Notes: a model not told the origin generated them from the letters alone. A stretch of 64,000 nt of DNA from Thiobacter sp. AK1 (GCF_039822265.1 NZ_JBAJEX010000002.1:266840-330839); one strand, 5' to 3'. Shown: positions 28,955 through 38,647, numbered from the stretch's first letter. A program made the numbers and translations.

Positions 28955-29860
28955 TTACTTGCGCGTGCTGGCCTTGGCGGCAGCAGCTTTCTTCTTGCGC
29001 GCGATAAGGTCGTGGATCATGGGCGTGAGGATGAGCTCCATGGCGAAACCCATCTTGCCGCCTGGCACCACGATGGTGTTGGGGCGCGACATGAAGGAAT
29101 GGGGAATCATGTTGAGCAGGTAGGGGAAGTCCACGGTCGGCGCGATCTCCCGCCGGAAGCGGATCACCACGAAGCTTTCGTCGGGCGTGGGGATGTCGCG
29201 CGCGATGAAGGGGTTGGACGTGTCCACCGTGGGCACCCGCTGGAAGTTGATGTGCGTGCGCGAGAATTGCGGCGTGATGTAGTGCACGTAGTCGTGCATG
29301 CGACGCAGGATGGTGTCCACGATCACGTCCGCCGAATAGCCCCGCTCCGCAGCGTCGCGATGGATTTTCTGGATCCATTCCAGGTTGACGATGGGCACCA
29401 CGCCCACCAGCAGGTCCACGTACTGGGCAGCATTCACCTTGTCGGTGACCACACCCCCGTGCAGACCCTCGTAGAACAGCAAATCGGTGCCCTTGGGAAT
29501 GCGCTCCCATGGGGTGAAGGTGCCGGGCTCCTGGCCCCAGGGCTTGCCTTCCTCTTCGCTGTGGATGTAGTAACGGCGCATGCAAGTGCCCTTCTCGCCG
29601 TACTCCTTGAAGGTCTTCTCGATCAGGTCGAAGTGGTTGGCCTCGGGGCCGAAATGGCTAGGAGGCCGCCGCCCTTCCTTCTCCGCCTTCGCCACGGCTT
29701 CCTTGAAGGCCTTGCGGTCCAGGCTATGCAGGCTGTCGCCCTCGATGATGGCAGCGGTGATGTTCTCGCGGCGGAAGATATGCTCGAAGGCGCGCTTCAC
29801 CGTAGTGGTGCCGGCGCCAGAGGAACCCGTGACCGCAACGACGGGGTGCTTGACGGACAT
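28955..29860 (-). CDS. cbbP: Phosphoribulokinase, class I
   Basis: Makes ribulose 1,5-bisphosphate from ribulose 5-phosphate, committing carbon to Rubisco in the Calvin cycle. 301 residues, the octameric bacterial class I size. Walker A is GSSGAGTTTVKRAF. Further marks are IIEGDSLHSLDR, the HFGPEANHFDLIEKTF segment and LLFYEGLHGGVVT. The tail is Lys/Ala-rich. No other cbb gene is in the window, so it is an isolated locus, as in several sulfur- and ammonia-oxidising betaproteobacteria. It indicates autotrophic capacity, not proof of it. Confidence 0.97.
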   Translation of the reverse strand: MSVKHPVVAVTGSSGAGTTTVKRAFEHIFRRENITAAIIEGDSLHSLDRKAFKEAVAKAEKEGRRPPSHFGPEANHFDLIEKTFKEYGEKGTCMRRYYIHSEEEGKPWGQEPGTFTPWERIPKGTDLLFYEGLHGGVVTDKVNAAQYVDLLVGVVPIVNLEWIQKIHRDAAERGYSADVIVDTILRRMHDYVHYITPQFSRTHINFQRVPTVDTSNPFIARDIPTPDESFVVIRFRREIAPTVDFPYLLNMIPHSFMSRPNTIVVPGGKMGFAMELILTPMIHDLIARKKKAAAAKASTRK

Positions 29861-29964
29861 GATGACTCCCTGGATGGACCAAAGCTTTGCGAAACCAGCG
29901 ATTATAGAAGCGGCCTGGGGCCGGTGTCACTAGCGGGCCCGGCCGGCCGCCTCGCCTTCCTCCT

Positions 29965-30591
29965 TCACCAGTAGGCAAAGAGCCGCCCGCCTTCCACCTT
30001 GGTCTCGAAGCGCTTCAAGGGCTCTTTGCCCACGGCGATACATTCGCCGGTGGTGATGTCGAACTTCCAGTGATGCTTGGGACAGGTGAGAGTCGTCCCC
30101 TCCAGCGCCAGGTGGGGGATGTTGGTCACCTGGTGGGGACAGCGGCTATCATAGACGCGCAATTCCTCTCCCTTGCGATAGACGAACAGCTCGCGGCCAT
30201 CGCAGGGCACGCGCGCGGTCTCGCCGTCTTGGAAGCGCTCCACCGGCCCCACGTCATGCCAGGTGGCTTCGCGCGTGAGGTTTTCCGGGCGGAATTCGGG
30301 CATGTCCATCTCCAAGATGATTTCCGCCGCCCACACGATCTTGGCCAGCCCCAAGGCCGGGAAGGCCATGAGCAGCGCATCGATCACCTCGATGGGTTTC
30401 ACGCCGTCGCGCAGCGCCCGTGTCAGATACTGCTTGAAACCCGCCTCGGTTTGGGCATGAACCTTGGTGATCACTGAAATGAGATCGCGCGTCTTCGGGT
30501 CTAGGTATTTGCCCGCGTCCTTGAGAAACTTGAAATAGTGACCGAGGGCATCGCCGCGGGCGGCGACGAGATAGTTGAGAGCGTCGCTCAT
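29965..30591 (-). CDS. Fusion of a carboxymuconolactone-decarboxylase-like domain and a Rieske domain
   Basis: 208 residues. The N-terminal half (about 1-95) is an AhpD/CMD-like helical domain (DPKTRDLISVITKVHAQTEA, IEVIDALLMAFPALG) without the CxxC of AhpD. The C-terminal half (about 105-208) is a Rieske [2Fe-2S] domain: CPH ... CPKHHWKFD gives the Cys-x-His and Cys-x2-His ligands. AAAGGA precedes ATG 30591. It lies 104 bp upstream of cbbP on the same strand. A soluble redox or peroxide-related role is a guess; neither substrate nor partner is visible. Confidence 0.85.
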   Translation of the reverse strand: MSDALNYLVAARGDALGHYFKFLKDAGKYLDPKTRDLISVITKVHAQTEAGFKQYLTRALRDGVKPIEVIDALLMAFPALGLAKIVWAAEIILEMDMPEFRPENLTREATWHDVGPVERFQDGETARVPCDGRELFVYRKGEELRVYDSRCPHQVTNIPHLALEGTTLTCPKHHWKFDITTGECIAVGKEPLKRFETKVEGGRLFAYW

Positions 30592-30762
30592 TGAGGTTCC
30601 TTTCTCTAGGTCGTTGACGAAAAAATCGGCTGGCATTATCAGCCCCTGGGCTCCGGCCTTGCCAGATTCAGGGTTTTTCTACGCGGCAATGGCGCGCTTC
30701 GTCCCCGGCGCGCGCGGCAAGAACCGGCATGCAAGAAGGCGGCGATGACGAACGCAAGCTTT
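30592..30762. other. Upstream region of the Rieske fusion, no gene seen
   Basis: About 170 bp between the Rieske-fusion start and the MITE-like element. On the minus strand TGATAATG near 30640 could be a -10 element for the fusion gene, but no good -35 stands before it. No coding frame is credible. Confidence 0.4.
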
Positions 30763-30913
30763 TATTGAGCGTTACGTAAGTCGTTGACAGGCTGCGTAAG
30801 TCAAGCGTCATTCCCGCGAAAGCGGGAATCCAGGGTATTCCTCGCCATGTTCCTGGGTCCCCGCTTGCGCGGGGACGACACAAAGGTGTCACCTACTTAC
30901 GTAATGCTCAATA
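30763..30913. mobile_element. MITE-like element with 19-bp inverted termini
   Basis: The ends TATTGAGCGTTACGTAAGT (30763-30781) and ACTTACGTAATGCTCAATA (30895-30913) are inverted copies matching at 18 of 19 positions, enclosing 113 bp. Inside are two perfect REP-type hairpins: TTCCCGC-GAAA-GCGGGAA (30811-30828) and GTCCCCGC-TTGC-GCGGGGAC (30857-30876). There is no coding capacity and no clear target duplication. It lies between the divergent-facing ends of the Rieske fusion promoter and the ntrX 3' end. Confidence 0.7.
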
Positions 30914-30967
30914 GTTCCGCCGGGGCGGGCCGGTCCTTAAATGGCGTGTTGGGAAGCCCGTCCGGCT

Positions 30968-32218
30968 TCACTCGTTCCGGCGGCCGACGCGCACATCCAA
31001 TTGCTTGAGCTTGCGGTAAAGATGGGTGCGCTCCAGTCCGACCGCGTCCGCCACACGGCTCATGTTGCCCCCTGCCTTGGCGATGTGGTGCTCGAAATAG
31101 AGTTTCTCGAACGCATCGCGCGCTTCCCGCAGGGGCAGATCCAGGTCCAGTGGCAAGACCCGCCCCGCGGCAGCGGCCGACGCCAACAGCGGCACCACGT
31201 CTTCCAGGCCGATTTCCTCCGTCAAAGCCGCCAGGGCCGCGCTGCGCACCACGTTTTCCAGCTCATGCAGGTTGCCCGGCCAGTCGTGCTGGCGCAGGGC
31301 GTTGAGAGCCGCCGTGCTGAAACGGCGAACGGGCACGCTGCGCGCCTCCACCAGGCGTTCCAGCGACGCGCGGGCAATGTCCGGAATGTCCTCGCGATGG
31401 CTGCGTAAAGGGGGCACCGCAACGGTGACGGCCGAGAGCGCATGGTAGAGGTCCGCATCGAAGCCGCCGCCCTCGGCAAGCTGTTTGAGCGCGGCGGTGG
31501 CACTGGTCACCAGGCGTGTCTCGGTGCGCGCCAGCTTGGGCAACACGAGCGCGAGGCCCTTTTGCTCCAGCCGGTTGAGGCGGGCCACGTCATGCAGGTA
31601 GATGAGTCCACCCTTGGCCTGCTGCAGAACCTCCAAGGGATTGTCCAGCAGCCACGTGGTGTCCTCCGGCGCAAGCCACGGGGTGCCGGGTGTGTGCAAA
31701 ACCCGCGCGCAATGCTCGAAGCCGCAGCCGGACTCGCCCAGCAGGAGCACCGGCTCTCGCTGGGCCGCCACCTGCGCCAGCCGGTTGCGCAGCGCCGTCA
31801 CCACCGGTCCGCTACCCAGCGCCGCCAACCCCTCCCGTGGGCGCGCCAGCGCCTCGGCGCGCTTGAGCGCGCGGCTCACCGTGTGTAGCAGCTTCTGCAG
31901 CGCTATGGGTTTCTCCAGGAAATCATAAGCGCCGATGCGGGTGGCCTCCACGGCGGTGTCGATGGTGCCGTGACCCGACATCATCACCACGGGCATGGTG
32001 AGCTGGCCGTTGGCGGCCCATTCTTTGAGCAGGGTGATGCCATCGGTATCCGGCATCCAAATGTCCAGCAGCACCAGGTCGGGCGGGTTGGCATCGCGCA
32101 GGCTGCGCGCCTGTTGGGCGCTTTCCGCCAGCCATACCTGGTGGCCCTCGTCATGCAGGATTTCCTGCAGGAGCTCGCGGATGCCTGCTTCGTCGTCGAC
32201 AACGAGAATGTTGCTCAT
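30968..32218 (-). CDS. NtrX-like response regulator with degenerate AAA+ domain
   Basis: 416 residues: receiver (about 1-118, phospho-acceptor Asp52 in LVLLDIWMP, Lys in FLEKPI), a central AAA+-derived domain and a C-terminal Fis-type helix-turn-helix (GGNMSRVADAVGLERTHLYRKL). The central domain has lost its ATPase and sigma-54 features: the Walker A position reads GESGCGF (161-167, Phe for Lys), the Walker B position reads IYLHD, and no GAFTGA loop exists. It cannot be a standard sigma-54 activator and probably works as a phosphorylation-controlled DNA-binding protein. It follows its kinase by 7 bp. Confidence 0.9.
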   Translation of the reverse strand: MSNILVVDDEAGIRELLQEILHDEGHQVWLAESAQQARSLRDANPPDLVLLDIWMPDTDGITLLKEWAANGQLTMPVVMMSGHGTIDTAVEATRIGAYDFLEKPIALQKLLHTVSRALKRAEALARPREGLAALGSGPVVTALRNRLAQVAAQREPVLLLGESGCGFEHCARVLHTPGTPWLAPEDTTWLLDNPLEVLQQAKGGLIYLHDVARLNRLEQKGLALVLPKLARTETRLVTSATAALKQLAEGGGFDADLYHALSAVTVAVPPLRSHREDIPDIARASLERLVEARSVPVRRFSTAALNALRQHDWPGNLHELENVVRSAALAALTEEIGLEDVVPLLASAAAAGRVLPLDLDLPLREARDAFEKLYFEHHIAKAGGNMSRVADAVGLERTHLYRKLKQLDVRVGRRNE

Positions 32219-32225
32219 GGCGTGA

Positions 32226-34364
32226 TTATGCGGCTTGGTCGCGGGCCTGGGCGAGCGTCAAGGGCAGGTGTACGCACACGCAGGCGCCCAGGGGCTCCAG
32301 GTTGCGGATCTCCACCCGGCCGTGATGCTCGTCGACAATCTTCTTGACAATGGCAAGCCCTAGACCCGTGCCCTTGGCTTTGGTGGTGACGTAGGGCTCG
32401 AAGGCGCGGGCCAGGATCTCCGGCGGAAAACCGGGACCATTGTCCATCACCTTGAGCTGGGCCCAGGCACCGCTCGCCTCGGTGCGCACCGTGATACGCC
32501 CGTTCGGCGTCTGGGCCACCGCGTCTTGGGCGTTGCGTAGCAGGTTGTGAATCACCTGGCGCAGCAGTTTGGCATCCCCCTCGATGGCCAGGCCTGAGCC
32601 AAACTCGGTGCTCACCGGCACCTCGGCGTGCTCGTAGAGGGCGAGTACTTCGCCCACCAGAGCATTGAGGTCCAACGGCCGCGCCTGAAGCACTGGCGCA
32701 CGGGCGTATTCGCTGAAGTCGTTGACCATGCTCTTCAAGGCCGCCACCTGGTTGACGATGGTCTGGGTGGAGCGCGCCAGCATGGCGGCATCCTCGGGCG
32801 TGAGCTTAGGAGTAAGCTTGTGCTCCAGGCGCTCGGCGGAGAGCTGGATGGGCGTGAGCGGGTTCTTGATCTCGTGGGCCAGGCGCCGAGCCACTTCTCC
32901 CCAGGCGGCGGCGCGCTGCGCCTGGATCAGGTGGGTGATGTCGTCGAACACCACCACATAGCCGCCTTCGGCTTGTGCCGGTAGGCGGGTGCCCCGTACC
33001 AGCAGGACCTGGCTGCCCGTCTCTGCCGTAAGCTCAATCTGCTCCTGCCAATCCTTCTCGCCGCCGTCGCGGAAGTGACGGGCAAGCGCAGCGGAAAACG
33101 GCGTAAGCCCGGGCTTACGCTCGCCCCACGCGAAAGCCTCGAGTCCCTTTAGCGCAGCGAAGTCCACGCCCAAGATTTGCGCGGCCGTGGGATTGACGGT
33201 ACGCAAGTGGAAGCTCTCGTCGAAGGCCAGCACGCCACTGGAGAGATGGGCGAGGATGCTTTCCAAATAACCCTTGGCCGCCTCTAGTTGACGCTGCTTG
33301 GATTCCACCTGCGCCCGCGTCTCTGCGAGCTGGCGCGTCATCGCATTGAAGGAATTAATGAGCATGCCGAGTTCGTCGCGCGCCTTGACAGGCTGCACCG
33401 GCGTGAAGTCGCCCTTGCCCACGGCGCGGGTGCCTTCGGCCAACAACCCCAGTGGCGCACTCAAACGCTGGGAGACGAGGAAAGCCGCGGCCACGGCGGA
33501 AAGCAGCGCGAGCAGCAGGGTCATCGTGAGAGATAGGGTGAACAGGCGCGACAAGCTGCGACGGGAAAAGGAAAGCTCCTGGTAGTCCCGATACACCTCC
33601 TGCACCGCTTCCGCGTCCTCGGCGAGCTTGCGGGGCACGGGTTGCATGAGCTGCAGGATGCGGATGTCTTCGGTCAGGGACAGTACGTTCACCGGCACCA
33701 CGGCACGCAGATAAAGCCCCCGCTCACCCAGCACCTCCAGTGACCGGTACGGTTGCTGCTGACGCACCTGGCGCAGGATGGCCGGCCCCGGCAGCTTCGG
33801 GGTGAGCGCCCGGGGATCGGCGCTGGAAAAGGCGATCACCGCCCCCCTTGCGGAGAACAAGGTGGCCTCCGCCACGCCCGCCTGTTCCCGCAGACGATTG
33901 AGCGTCGTGATGTGGCCGCTGGCGGGCTCATCGGCGAGGGTCAGGGCCATGGCTTCCGCCTTGCGGGTCAATTCGGCAAGCTGGGCATCCAGGGCACTGC
34001 GCCCCAGGTTGAGGCCCCCTTCCAGAGCGCTATCCACGCGCACGTCGAACCAGGATTCGATGGAACGGGTGAGAAACTGCACCGAGACGCCGTAGATCAC
34101 CGTGCCCGGCACGATGGCCATCAGCGCGAAAACCAGGATCAGGCGCTTGGTGAGGCGCGCACCAAACTGCTGGGCGCGAATGCGCCGGCGCACCAGCCAG
34201 ATCTGGTAGCCAATCAGCCCCAAAAGGAGCGTCGCAACCACGGCATTGAGCACGATGAGCAGCGTGTAGTGCTCCGCAAACAGCGCGGTGTTGCTGCTCG
34301 CCCGCCACAAGAGATAGAGGAGCACGGTGCCCAGGGCGATGGAAAAGCCGACGATGTGGCGCAT
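32226..34364 (-). CDS. NtrY-like sensor histidine kinase
   Basis: 712 residues in the inner membrane. Helices lie near 5-25, 35-55 and 75-100, then a periplasmic region, a helix (LTMTLLLALLSAVAAAFLV), HAMP, PAS and the kinase core: H-box RRLAHEIKNPLTPIQLSAER, N-box NLLRNAQDAV, G1 VMDNGPGF and G2 GTGLGLAIV. Architecture and neighbours match the NtrY family, linked to nitrogen metabolism, respiration or envelope control in different bacteria. Gap to DUF4390 is 3 bp, so the four-gene chain rsmB-DUF4390-ntrY-ntrX is one transcript. Confidence 0.93.
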   Translation of the reverse strand: MRHIVGFSIALGTVLLYLLWRASSNTALFAEHYTLLIVLNAVVATLLLGLIGYQIWLVRRRIRAQQFGARLTKRLILVFALMAIVPGTVIYGVSVQFLTRSIESWFDVRVDSALEGGLNLGRSALDAQLAELTRKAEAMALTLADEPASGHITTLNRLREQAGVAEATLFSARGAVIAFSSADPRALTPKLPGPAILRQVRQQQPYRSLEVLGERGLYLRAVVPVNVLSLTEDIRILQLMQPVPRKLAEDAEAVQEVYRDYQELSFSRRSLSRLFTLSLTMTLLLALLSAVAAAFLVSQRLSAPLGLLAEGTRAVGKGDFTPVQPVKARDELGMLINSFNAMTRQLAETRAQVESKQRQLEAAKGYLESILAHLSSGVLAFDESFHLRTVNPTAAQILGVDFAALKGLEAFAWGERKPGLTPFSAALARHFRDGGEKDWQEQIELTAETGSQVLLVRGTRLPAQAEGGYVVVFDDITHLIQAQRAAAWGEVARRLAHEIKNPLTPIQLSAERLEHKLTPKLTPEDAAMLARSTQTIVNQVAALKSMVNDFSEYARAPVLQARPLDLNALVGEVLALYEHAEVPVSTEFGSGLAIEGDAKLLRQVIHNLLRNAQDAVAQTPNGRITVRTEASGAWAQLKVMDNGPGFPPEILARAFEPYVTTKAKGTGLGLAIVKKIVDEHHGRVEIRNLEPLGACVCVHLPLTLAQARDQAA

Positions 34365-34367
34365 GGC

Positions 34368-34976
34368 TCAAGGGGTGACGGTGAAGCGGTACCAATCGGA
34401 ATTGAAGCTCCAATCCTTGGAGCTTAGCGCTTCCACCTGCAAGGGCTTCGGCAGCTGGTTGACGTCTAGGCGCAGACGCAGTGCGCCTTGATAGGTGACG
34501 CCTTTCTTGAGCTGGCTGCGGTCGAGCACCTTCCACTCGGTGATGTGCTTGAGTTCCTCCCGGGCCTCCGCCAGACTGGCATAGGAACGGTTACCTTGAT
34601 TGCTGGAGAACTGATACTGCCGGGTCAGCGCGTGATAGCTCAGGCGCAGGTTCTGGCGCACGCTGGCGACGGTCTCGTCCAGCCAGTACCAGCGCGGACG
34701 AGTGAGCTCGAACTCCAACATGAAGTTCAGGCTCACCCCTTTGTTGAGGGCCTCTTCCAACGCCTTGGGGAAGGTGACGTCGATGTCGGCGTAGAGGTAA
34801 ACCCACTCCTCGCCGGGAATGAGCTCCGCCGACTTGATGGTCGCGCCCTCGCCCGCCCAAGCCGGCATCAGCCAGAGGGTGCAGACGGCAATGAGCGCAG
34901 CCCGCAGCCGGCAGGAAAGCCGCTCAAGCCCCCGGCTTGGCGAGCAGCGCGTAGAAAAAGCCGTCATGATCCGCAT
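34368..34976 (-). CDS. DUF4390 periplasmic protein
   Basis: About 200 residues with a signal peptide (RAALIAVCTLWLMPAWAGEG) and a beta-rich domain of the DUF4390 family (WVYLYADIDVTFPKALEEAL, FELTRPRWYWLDE, LSYHALTRQYQ). It overlaps the 3' end of rsmB by up to 53 bp; an ATG at 34967 is an alternative start. It is usually encoded directly before NtrY-like kinases in betaproteobacteria, so it may sense or transmit a signal to the kinase (inference). Confidence 0.83.
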   Translation of the reverse strand: MRIMTAFSTRCSPSRGLERLSCRLRAALIAVCTLWLMPAWAGEGATIKSAELIPGEEWVYLYADIDVTFPKALEEALNKGVSLNFMLEFELTRPRWYWLDETVASVRQNLRLSYHALTRQYQFSSNQGNRSYASLAEAREELKHITEWKVLDRSQLKKGVTYQGALRLRLDVNQLPKPLQVEALSSKDWSFNSDWYRFTVTP

Positions 34977-36201
34977 CTGGCAGGAGTTGGACGAAGCCTT
35001 CCGGGTGGCCCGGTAAGGGGTGAAGCCGCGCGTCCGGGCGGCGCGTCAGAAAGGCCTGGACGACGCGTAGATTTTCCTCGGCAAACAAGGAGCAGGTGGC
35101 GTAGAGCAATTTACCACCTGGCGCAAGCAGCCGCCACAACGCATCCAGGATGCGCCCCTGTTGCGCCGCCAGGGCCGGAATGTCGGTGTCGCGGCGCAGC
35201 CATTTGCTGTCGGGATGACGGCGCACCACACCCGAGGCGGAGCAAGGCACGTCTGCCAGGATGCGATGGAAAGGGCGGCCGTCCCACCAATCCTGAGGCG
35301 TGCCCGCATCGCCCGCGCGCACCTCAGCCATGAGTCCTAGCCGCGCCAGGTTGTCTTCTACCCGTGCCAGGCGACTCGGATCCCGGTCCAGCGCCAAGAG
35401 CTCCACATCCGCCGTCTCCAGGATATGGGCGGTCTTGCCCCCCGGCGCGGCGCAGGCATCCAGCACGCGCAAGCCGGGCGCGAGATCCAGGAATTCGGCC
35501 GCAAGCTGCGCGCCCGCATCCTGCACCGACACCAGGCCTTCGGCAAACCCTGGCAGCGCCTTGACGCCCACCGGCTCGGCCAGCACCAGGGCCGCCAGCC
35601 CCAGGGGGCGACTCACGATACCCGCCGCAGCCAAGCGCTCCTGGTAGACCTGTCGATCGATCCGGCGCAGGTTCACGCGCAGGGTCATGGGCGGATGCGT
35701 AAGTCCCGCTTCCAGGATCCTGCGGTAGGTGTCGGGGTATTGCCGCCGCAGGCGGTTGATCCACCAGCGCGGATAGCTGAAGCGGGCGGTATCGCGCCGC
35801 TTTGCACGCGCTTCGAGCGCCTGCTGCTGGCGCAGGTAGTTGCGCAACACGCCGTTGACGAAGGCTGCCGCCCACCCTCTGTCCAAGCTGCGTGTGGCCT
35901 CCACCGTCTGATGCACCACGGCATGCGCCGGCGCGCGCTGTTGGAGCAACTGAAACAGTCCCACCAAAACCAGGGCACGCACCAGCGGATCAGCCACCGG
36001 CCGCGGCGCCAGGGCCTCGAGATGGGCTTTGAGCCGGCCGTAATGGCGCAGGGTGCCATAGCTTAAATCCTGGGCCGCCGCCCGTAAGCGAGCAGGCAGC
36101 GCCTGCTCCAGTACTTGCGGTAGGGCATCGCTCAGGCTGCGCCCCGCCGCCACCTGAGCCACGGCCCGGGCCGCCAAGGCCTGGGGTTCAGGCTGCGCCA
36201 C
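34924..36201 (-). CDS. rsmB: 16S rRNA m5C967 methyltransferase
   Basis: Methylates C967 of 16S rRNA with SAM. 425 residues: an N-terminal NusB-like RNA-binding domain (about 1-140) and a C-terminal Rossmann methyltransferase. Motifs: [30 protein letters not shown] for SAM, and the two RNA m5C cysteines in [11 protein letters not shown] and [13 protein letters not shown]. Its start overlaps the htpX 3' end by 14 bp. Confidence 0.96.
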   Translation of the reverse strand: MAQPEPQALAARAVAQVAAGRSLSDALPQVLEQALPARLRAAAQDLSYGTLRHYGRLKAHLEALAPRPVADPLVRALVLVGLFQLLQQRAPAHAVVHQTVEATRSLDRGWAAAFVNGVLRNYLRQQQALEARAKRRDTARFSYPRWWINRLRRQYPDTYRRILEAGLTHPPMTLRVNLRRIDRQVYQERLAAAGIVSRPLGLAALVLAEPVGVKALPGFAEGLVSVQDAGAQLAAEFLDLAPGLRVLDACAAPGGKTAHILETADVELLALDRDPSRLARVEDNLARLGLMAEVRAGDAGTPQDWWDGRPFHRILADVPCSASGVVRRHPDSKWLRRDTDIPALAAQQGRILDALWRLLAPGGKLLYATCSLFAEENLRVVQAFLTRRPDARLHPLPGHPEGFVQLLPDADHDGFFYALLAKPGA

Positions 36202-37042
36202 GCGCCATCGCCAGAAGTCGTGCCACCCGTGCTTCCACCGGTGGGTGGGTGGAGAACAAACTCATCAGCCCACCGCCCGTGAGGGGATTGATGATCATCA
36301 TCTGGGCGGTTTCCGGATGGGCTTGCGCGGTGGCCATGGGCAACTGATTCGCGTAGGCGTGGATCTTTTCCAGGGCCGCGGCCAGGGCCTCGGGATCGCC
36401 CGAGATCTCTGCGCCGCCCCGATCGGCTTCGAATTCCCGCGTGCGGGAGATCGCCATTTGGATGATCAGCGCCGCAATGGGGGCCACGATCATCACCAAA
36501 AGCGCCACCAGCGGATGGACGCCTTCGCGCTCATCGCCACGTCCACCAAACAGCATGCCGAACTGAGCCAGCGTGGAGATCGCCCCGGCGATGCTGGCCG
36601 ACAACGTGGAAATCAGGGTATCGCGATGCTTGATGTGGGCGAGCTCGTGGGCCAGCACGCCCCTGAGTTCGCGGGGCGAGAGCAGGTGCAGAATGCCTGT
36701 GGTCGCGGCAACCGCCGCATGTTCAGGGTCACGGCCGGTGGCAAAGGCGTTGGGCTGATCCTCGTCGATGACATAGACGCGGGGCATGGGCAAGCCCGCG
36801 CGGCGGGCCAGCTCGGCGACGATGCCATAAAGCGCCGGGGCGCTGGCGGCGTCCACTTCTTCGGCCTGATACATGCGCAGCACCAGCTGATCCGAATTCC
36901 AGTAGGCCCAGAAATTGGTGACCGCAGCAAAGGCCAGCCCCAGCAGCATGCCGGTGGCCCCGCCCAGCGCCATGCCAATCATGCCGAACAGGGCGACGAT
37001 GGTCGCCATGAGCAAAGCCGTCTTGATCCAGTTGCCGAACAT
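36188..37042 (-). CDS. htpX: Membrane zinc metalloprotease HtpX
   Basis: A heat-shock M48 protease of the inner membrane that degrades misfolded membrane proteins. 284 residues with two N-terminal helices, the zinc site [10 protein letters not shown] and the third ligand Glu in [14 protein letters not shown], plus a helix pair between them. The family's usual length is about 290. It lies between fmt and rsmB. The 164-bp gap upstream suggests its own promoter. Confidence 0.95.
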   Translation of the reverse strand: MFGNWIKTALLMATIVALFGMIGMALGGATGMLLGLAFAAVTNFWAYWNSDQLVLRMYQAEEVDAASAPALYGIVAELARRAGLPMPRVYVIDEDQPNAFATGRDPEHAAVAATTGILHLLSPRELRGVLAHELAHIKHRDTLISTLSASIAGAISTLAQFGMLFGGRGDEREGVHPLVALLVMIVAPIAALIIQMAISRTREFEADRGGAEISGDPEALAAALEKIHAYANQLPMATAQAHPETAQMMIINPLTGGGLMSLFSTHPPVEARVARLLAMARGAA

Positions 37043-37206
37043 GGTTCTCTCCAGAAGCGAAACTTCGACGCGCTTAGATGTAGGGATGAGGCGACAAATT
37101 CAACCCAGATTATCCATTAGGAAACGGGTGACAAAGCAAGACGACGGTGGATCTCACCGGCAGCGCAGTTTCTGGGGCGTGCGCCGGTCAAACGGATCAG
37201 CCGGGT

Positions 37207-38136
37207 TCAAGCCGGTGCGGGTTTGAGCCGCATGCCCGGCCGCAGCACGCCGCTGGCAGCGAAGGCGGCGGCGTTAAGCCGTTTGGCGCCTTCCCGCTGG
37301 AGCTCGGTGATGACGAGAAGCCCCGCGCCCGTGCCTACCCGCACGCCCTGGCGGTCGACGGCGACCACCTCGCCGGCTGGCGCCTGCCCGGGCTCGGCAC
37401 GGGCAAACCAAATGCGCAGCCGCTCCCCATCGAGCCACGTGTAGGCGACAGGGAAAGGATTGTAGGCGCGCACGGCCCGTGCGATGGCCTCCGCGGGCTG
37501 GGTCCAGTCGATCAGGGCTTCTTCCTTGGTGAGCTTGGCGGCGTAGGTGGCCAGCCGCTCGTCTTGGGCAACGGGGGTGAGGCTATCGAGCCGGTCCAAG
37601 GCCTCGACGATGGCCGCCGCACCCAGGGCCGCGAGCCGGTCGTGAAGGCTGCCGGCGGTGTCCTCGGGCGCGATGGGGCATTTTTTTTGCAGCAGCATGG
37701 GCCCAGTATCCAGGCCCGCGTCCATCCGCATGATGGTGATGCCGGTCTCGACGTCTCCGGCAAGCAAGGCGCGTTGAATGGGGGCCGCACCCCGCCAGCG
37801 GGGTAGAAGGGACGCATGGATGTTGAGACACCCCCGCGCCGGAATGGACAGAACCGCCGGCGGCAAGATCAACCCGTAGGCCGCCACCACCATCACTTGC
37901 GGCTGAATTTTGCGTAACGTTGCCTGGACGGCGGCATCCTTGAGACTCGCCGGCTGCGCCACGGGCAGTCCCTGCTTTAGCGCGAAGTCCTTGACCGGGC
38001 TAGGCTTTGGCTTTAAGCCGCGCCCCGCCGGGCGATCCGGTTGGGTGAGCACGAGGAGAATGTCGTGCCCAGCGGCGGTTAAGGATTTTAGTGCGGCGGC
38101 CGCAAATTCCGGCGTGCCCGCGAACACGAGCTGCAT
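37207..38136 (-). CDS. fmt: Methionyl-tRNA formyltransferase
   Basis: Formylates initiator Met-tRNA with 10-formyl-tetrahydrofolate. 309 residues: VFAGTPEFAAAALKSL at the start, the catalytic HASLLPRWRGAAPIQRAL region (Asn-His-Asp triad around CLNIHAS and GITIMRMDAGLDTG) and the C-terminal OB-fold. Seven bases after def, the classic def-fmt pair. Confidence 0.96.
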   Translation of the reverse strand: MQLVFAGTPEFAAAALKSLTAAGHDILLVLTQPDRPAGRGLKPKPSPVKDFALKQGLPVAQPASLKDAAVQATLRKIQPQVMVVAAYGLILPPAVLSIPARGCLNIHASLLPRWRGAAPIQRALLAGDVETGITIMRMDAGLDTGPMLLQKKCPIAPEDTAGSLHDRLAALGAAAIVEALDRLDSLTPVAQDERLATYAAKLTKEEALIDWTQPAEAIARAVRAYNPFPVAYTWLDGERLRIWFARAEPGQAPAGEVVAVDRQGVRVGTGAGLLVITELQREGAKRLNAAAFAASGVLRPGMRLKPAPA

Positions 38137-38143
38137 GGGCGCC

Positions 38144-38647
38144 TCACATGGTCTCGCGTTCGCGCTTCTTGAGCTTCTGACGGATGCGGTTCTGTTTCAG
38201 GCGGGACAGATACTCGACGAACACCTTGCCCTGGAGATGATCCATCTCATGCTGGATACACACCGCGAGCAGGCCCTCGGCGTCGAGGGTGAAAGGCTGG
38301 CCGTTGCGGTCCAGGGCGCGCACGGTGACCCGCTCCGCACGGCTGACGCGGTCATAAATGCCTGGCACCGACAAACAGCCTTCCTCGTGTTCGGCCTGGC
38401 CTTCTGCGCGCAACAGTTCCGGGTTGATCAACACCAGCAGTCGGTCGCGTGTTTCAGACACGTCGATGACGATGACCCGCTCGTGCACGTCCACCTGAGT
38501 GGCGGCCAAGCCGATGCCGGGCGCGGCATACATGGTCTCGGCCATGTCGTCCACCAGCTTGCGGATGCGGTCATCCACCACGGCAACGGGTGTGGCCACC
38601 TTGTGCAGGCGCTCGTCCGGGTAATGGAGTATTTTTAATATCGCCAT
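38144..38647 (-). CDS. def: Peptide deformylase
   Basis: Removes the N-formyl group from nascent proteins; metal-dependent. 167 residues with all three motifs: [18 protein letters not shown] (metal Cys) and QHEMDHLQG (two metal His and catalytic Glu). Normal length. First gene of the minus-strand run def-fmt-htpX-rsmB, and divergent from the LysM gene. Confidence 0.97.
   Translation of the reverse strand: MAILKILHYPDERLHKVATPVAVVDDRIRKLVDDMAETMYAAPGIGLAATQVDVHERVIVIDVSETRDRLLVLINPELLRAEGQAEHEEGCLSVPGIYDRVSRAERVTVRALDRNGQPFTLDAEGLLAVCIQHEMDHLQGKVFVEYLSRLKQNRIRQKLKKRERETM

Noticed and set aside
30761..30913. Insertion sequence or CRISPR repeat
   Set aside because: There is no transposase, and only two different hairpins with no regular spacers; the MITE-like reading fits better.
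37043..37140. Possible heat-shock (sigma-32) promoter of htpX
   Set aside because: A TTGAA and a CCTCAT-like sequence are present on the minus strand, but the spacing is too short for sigma-32.
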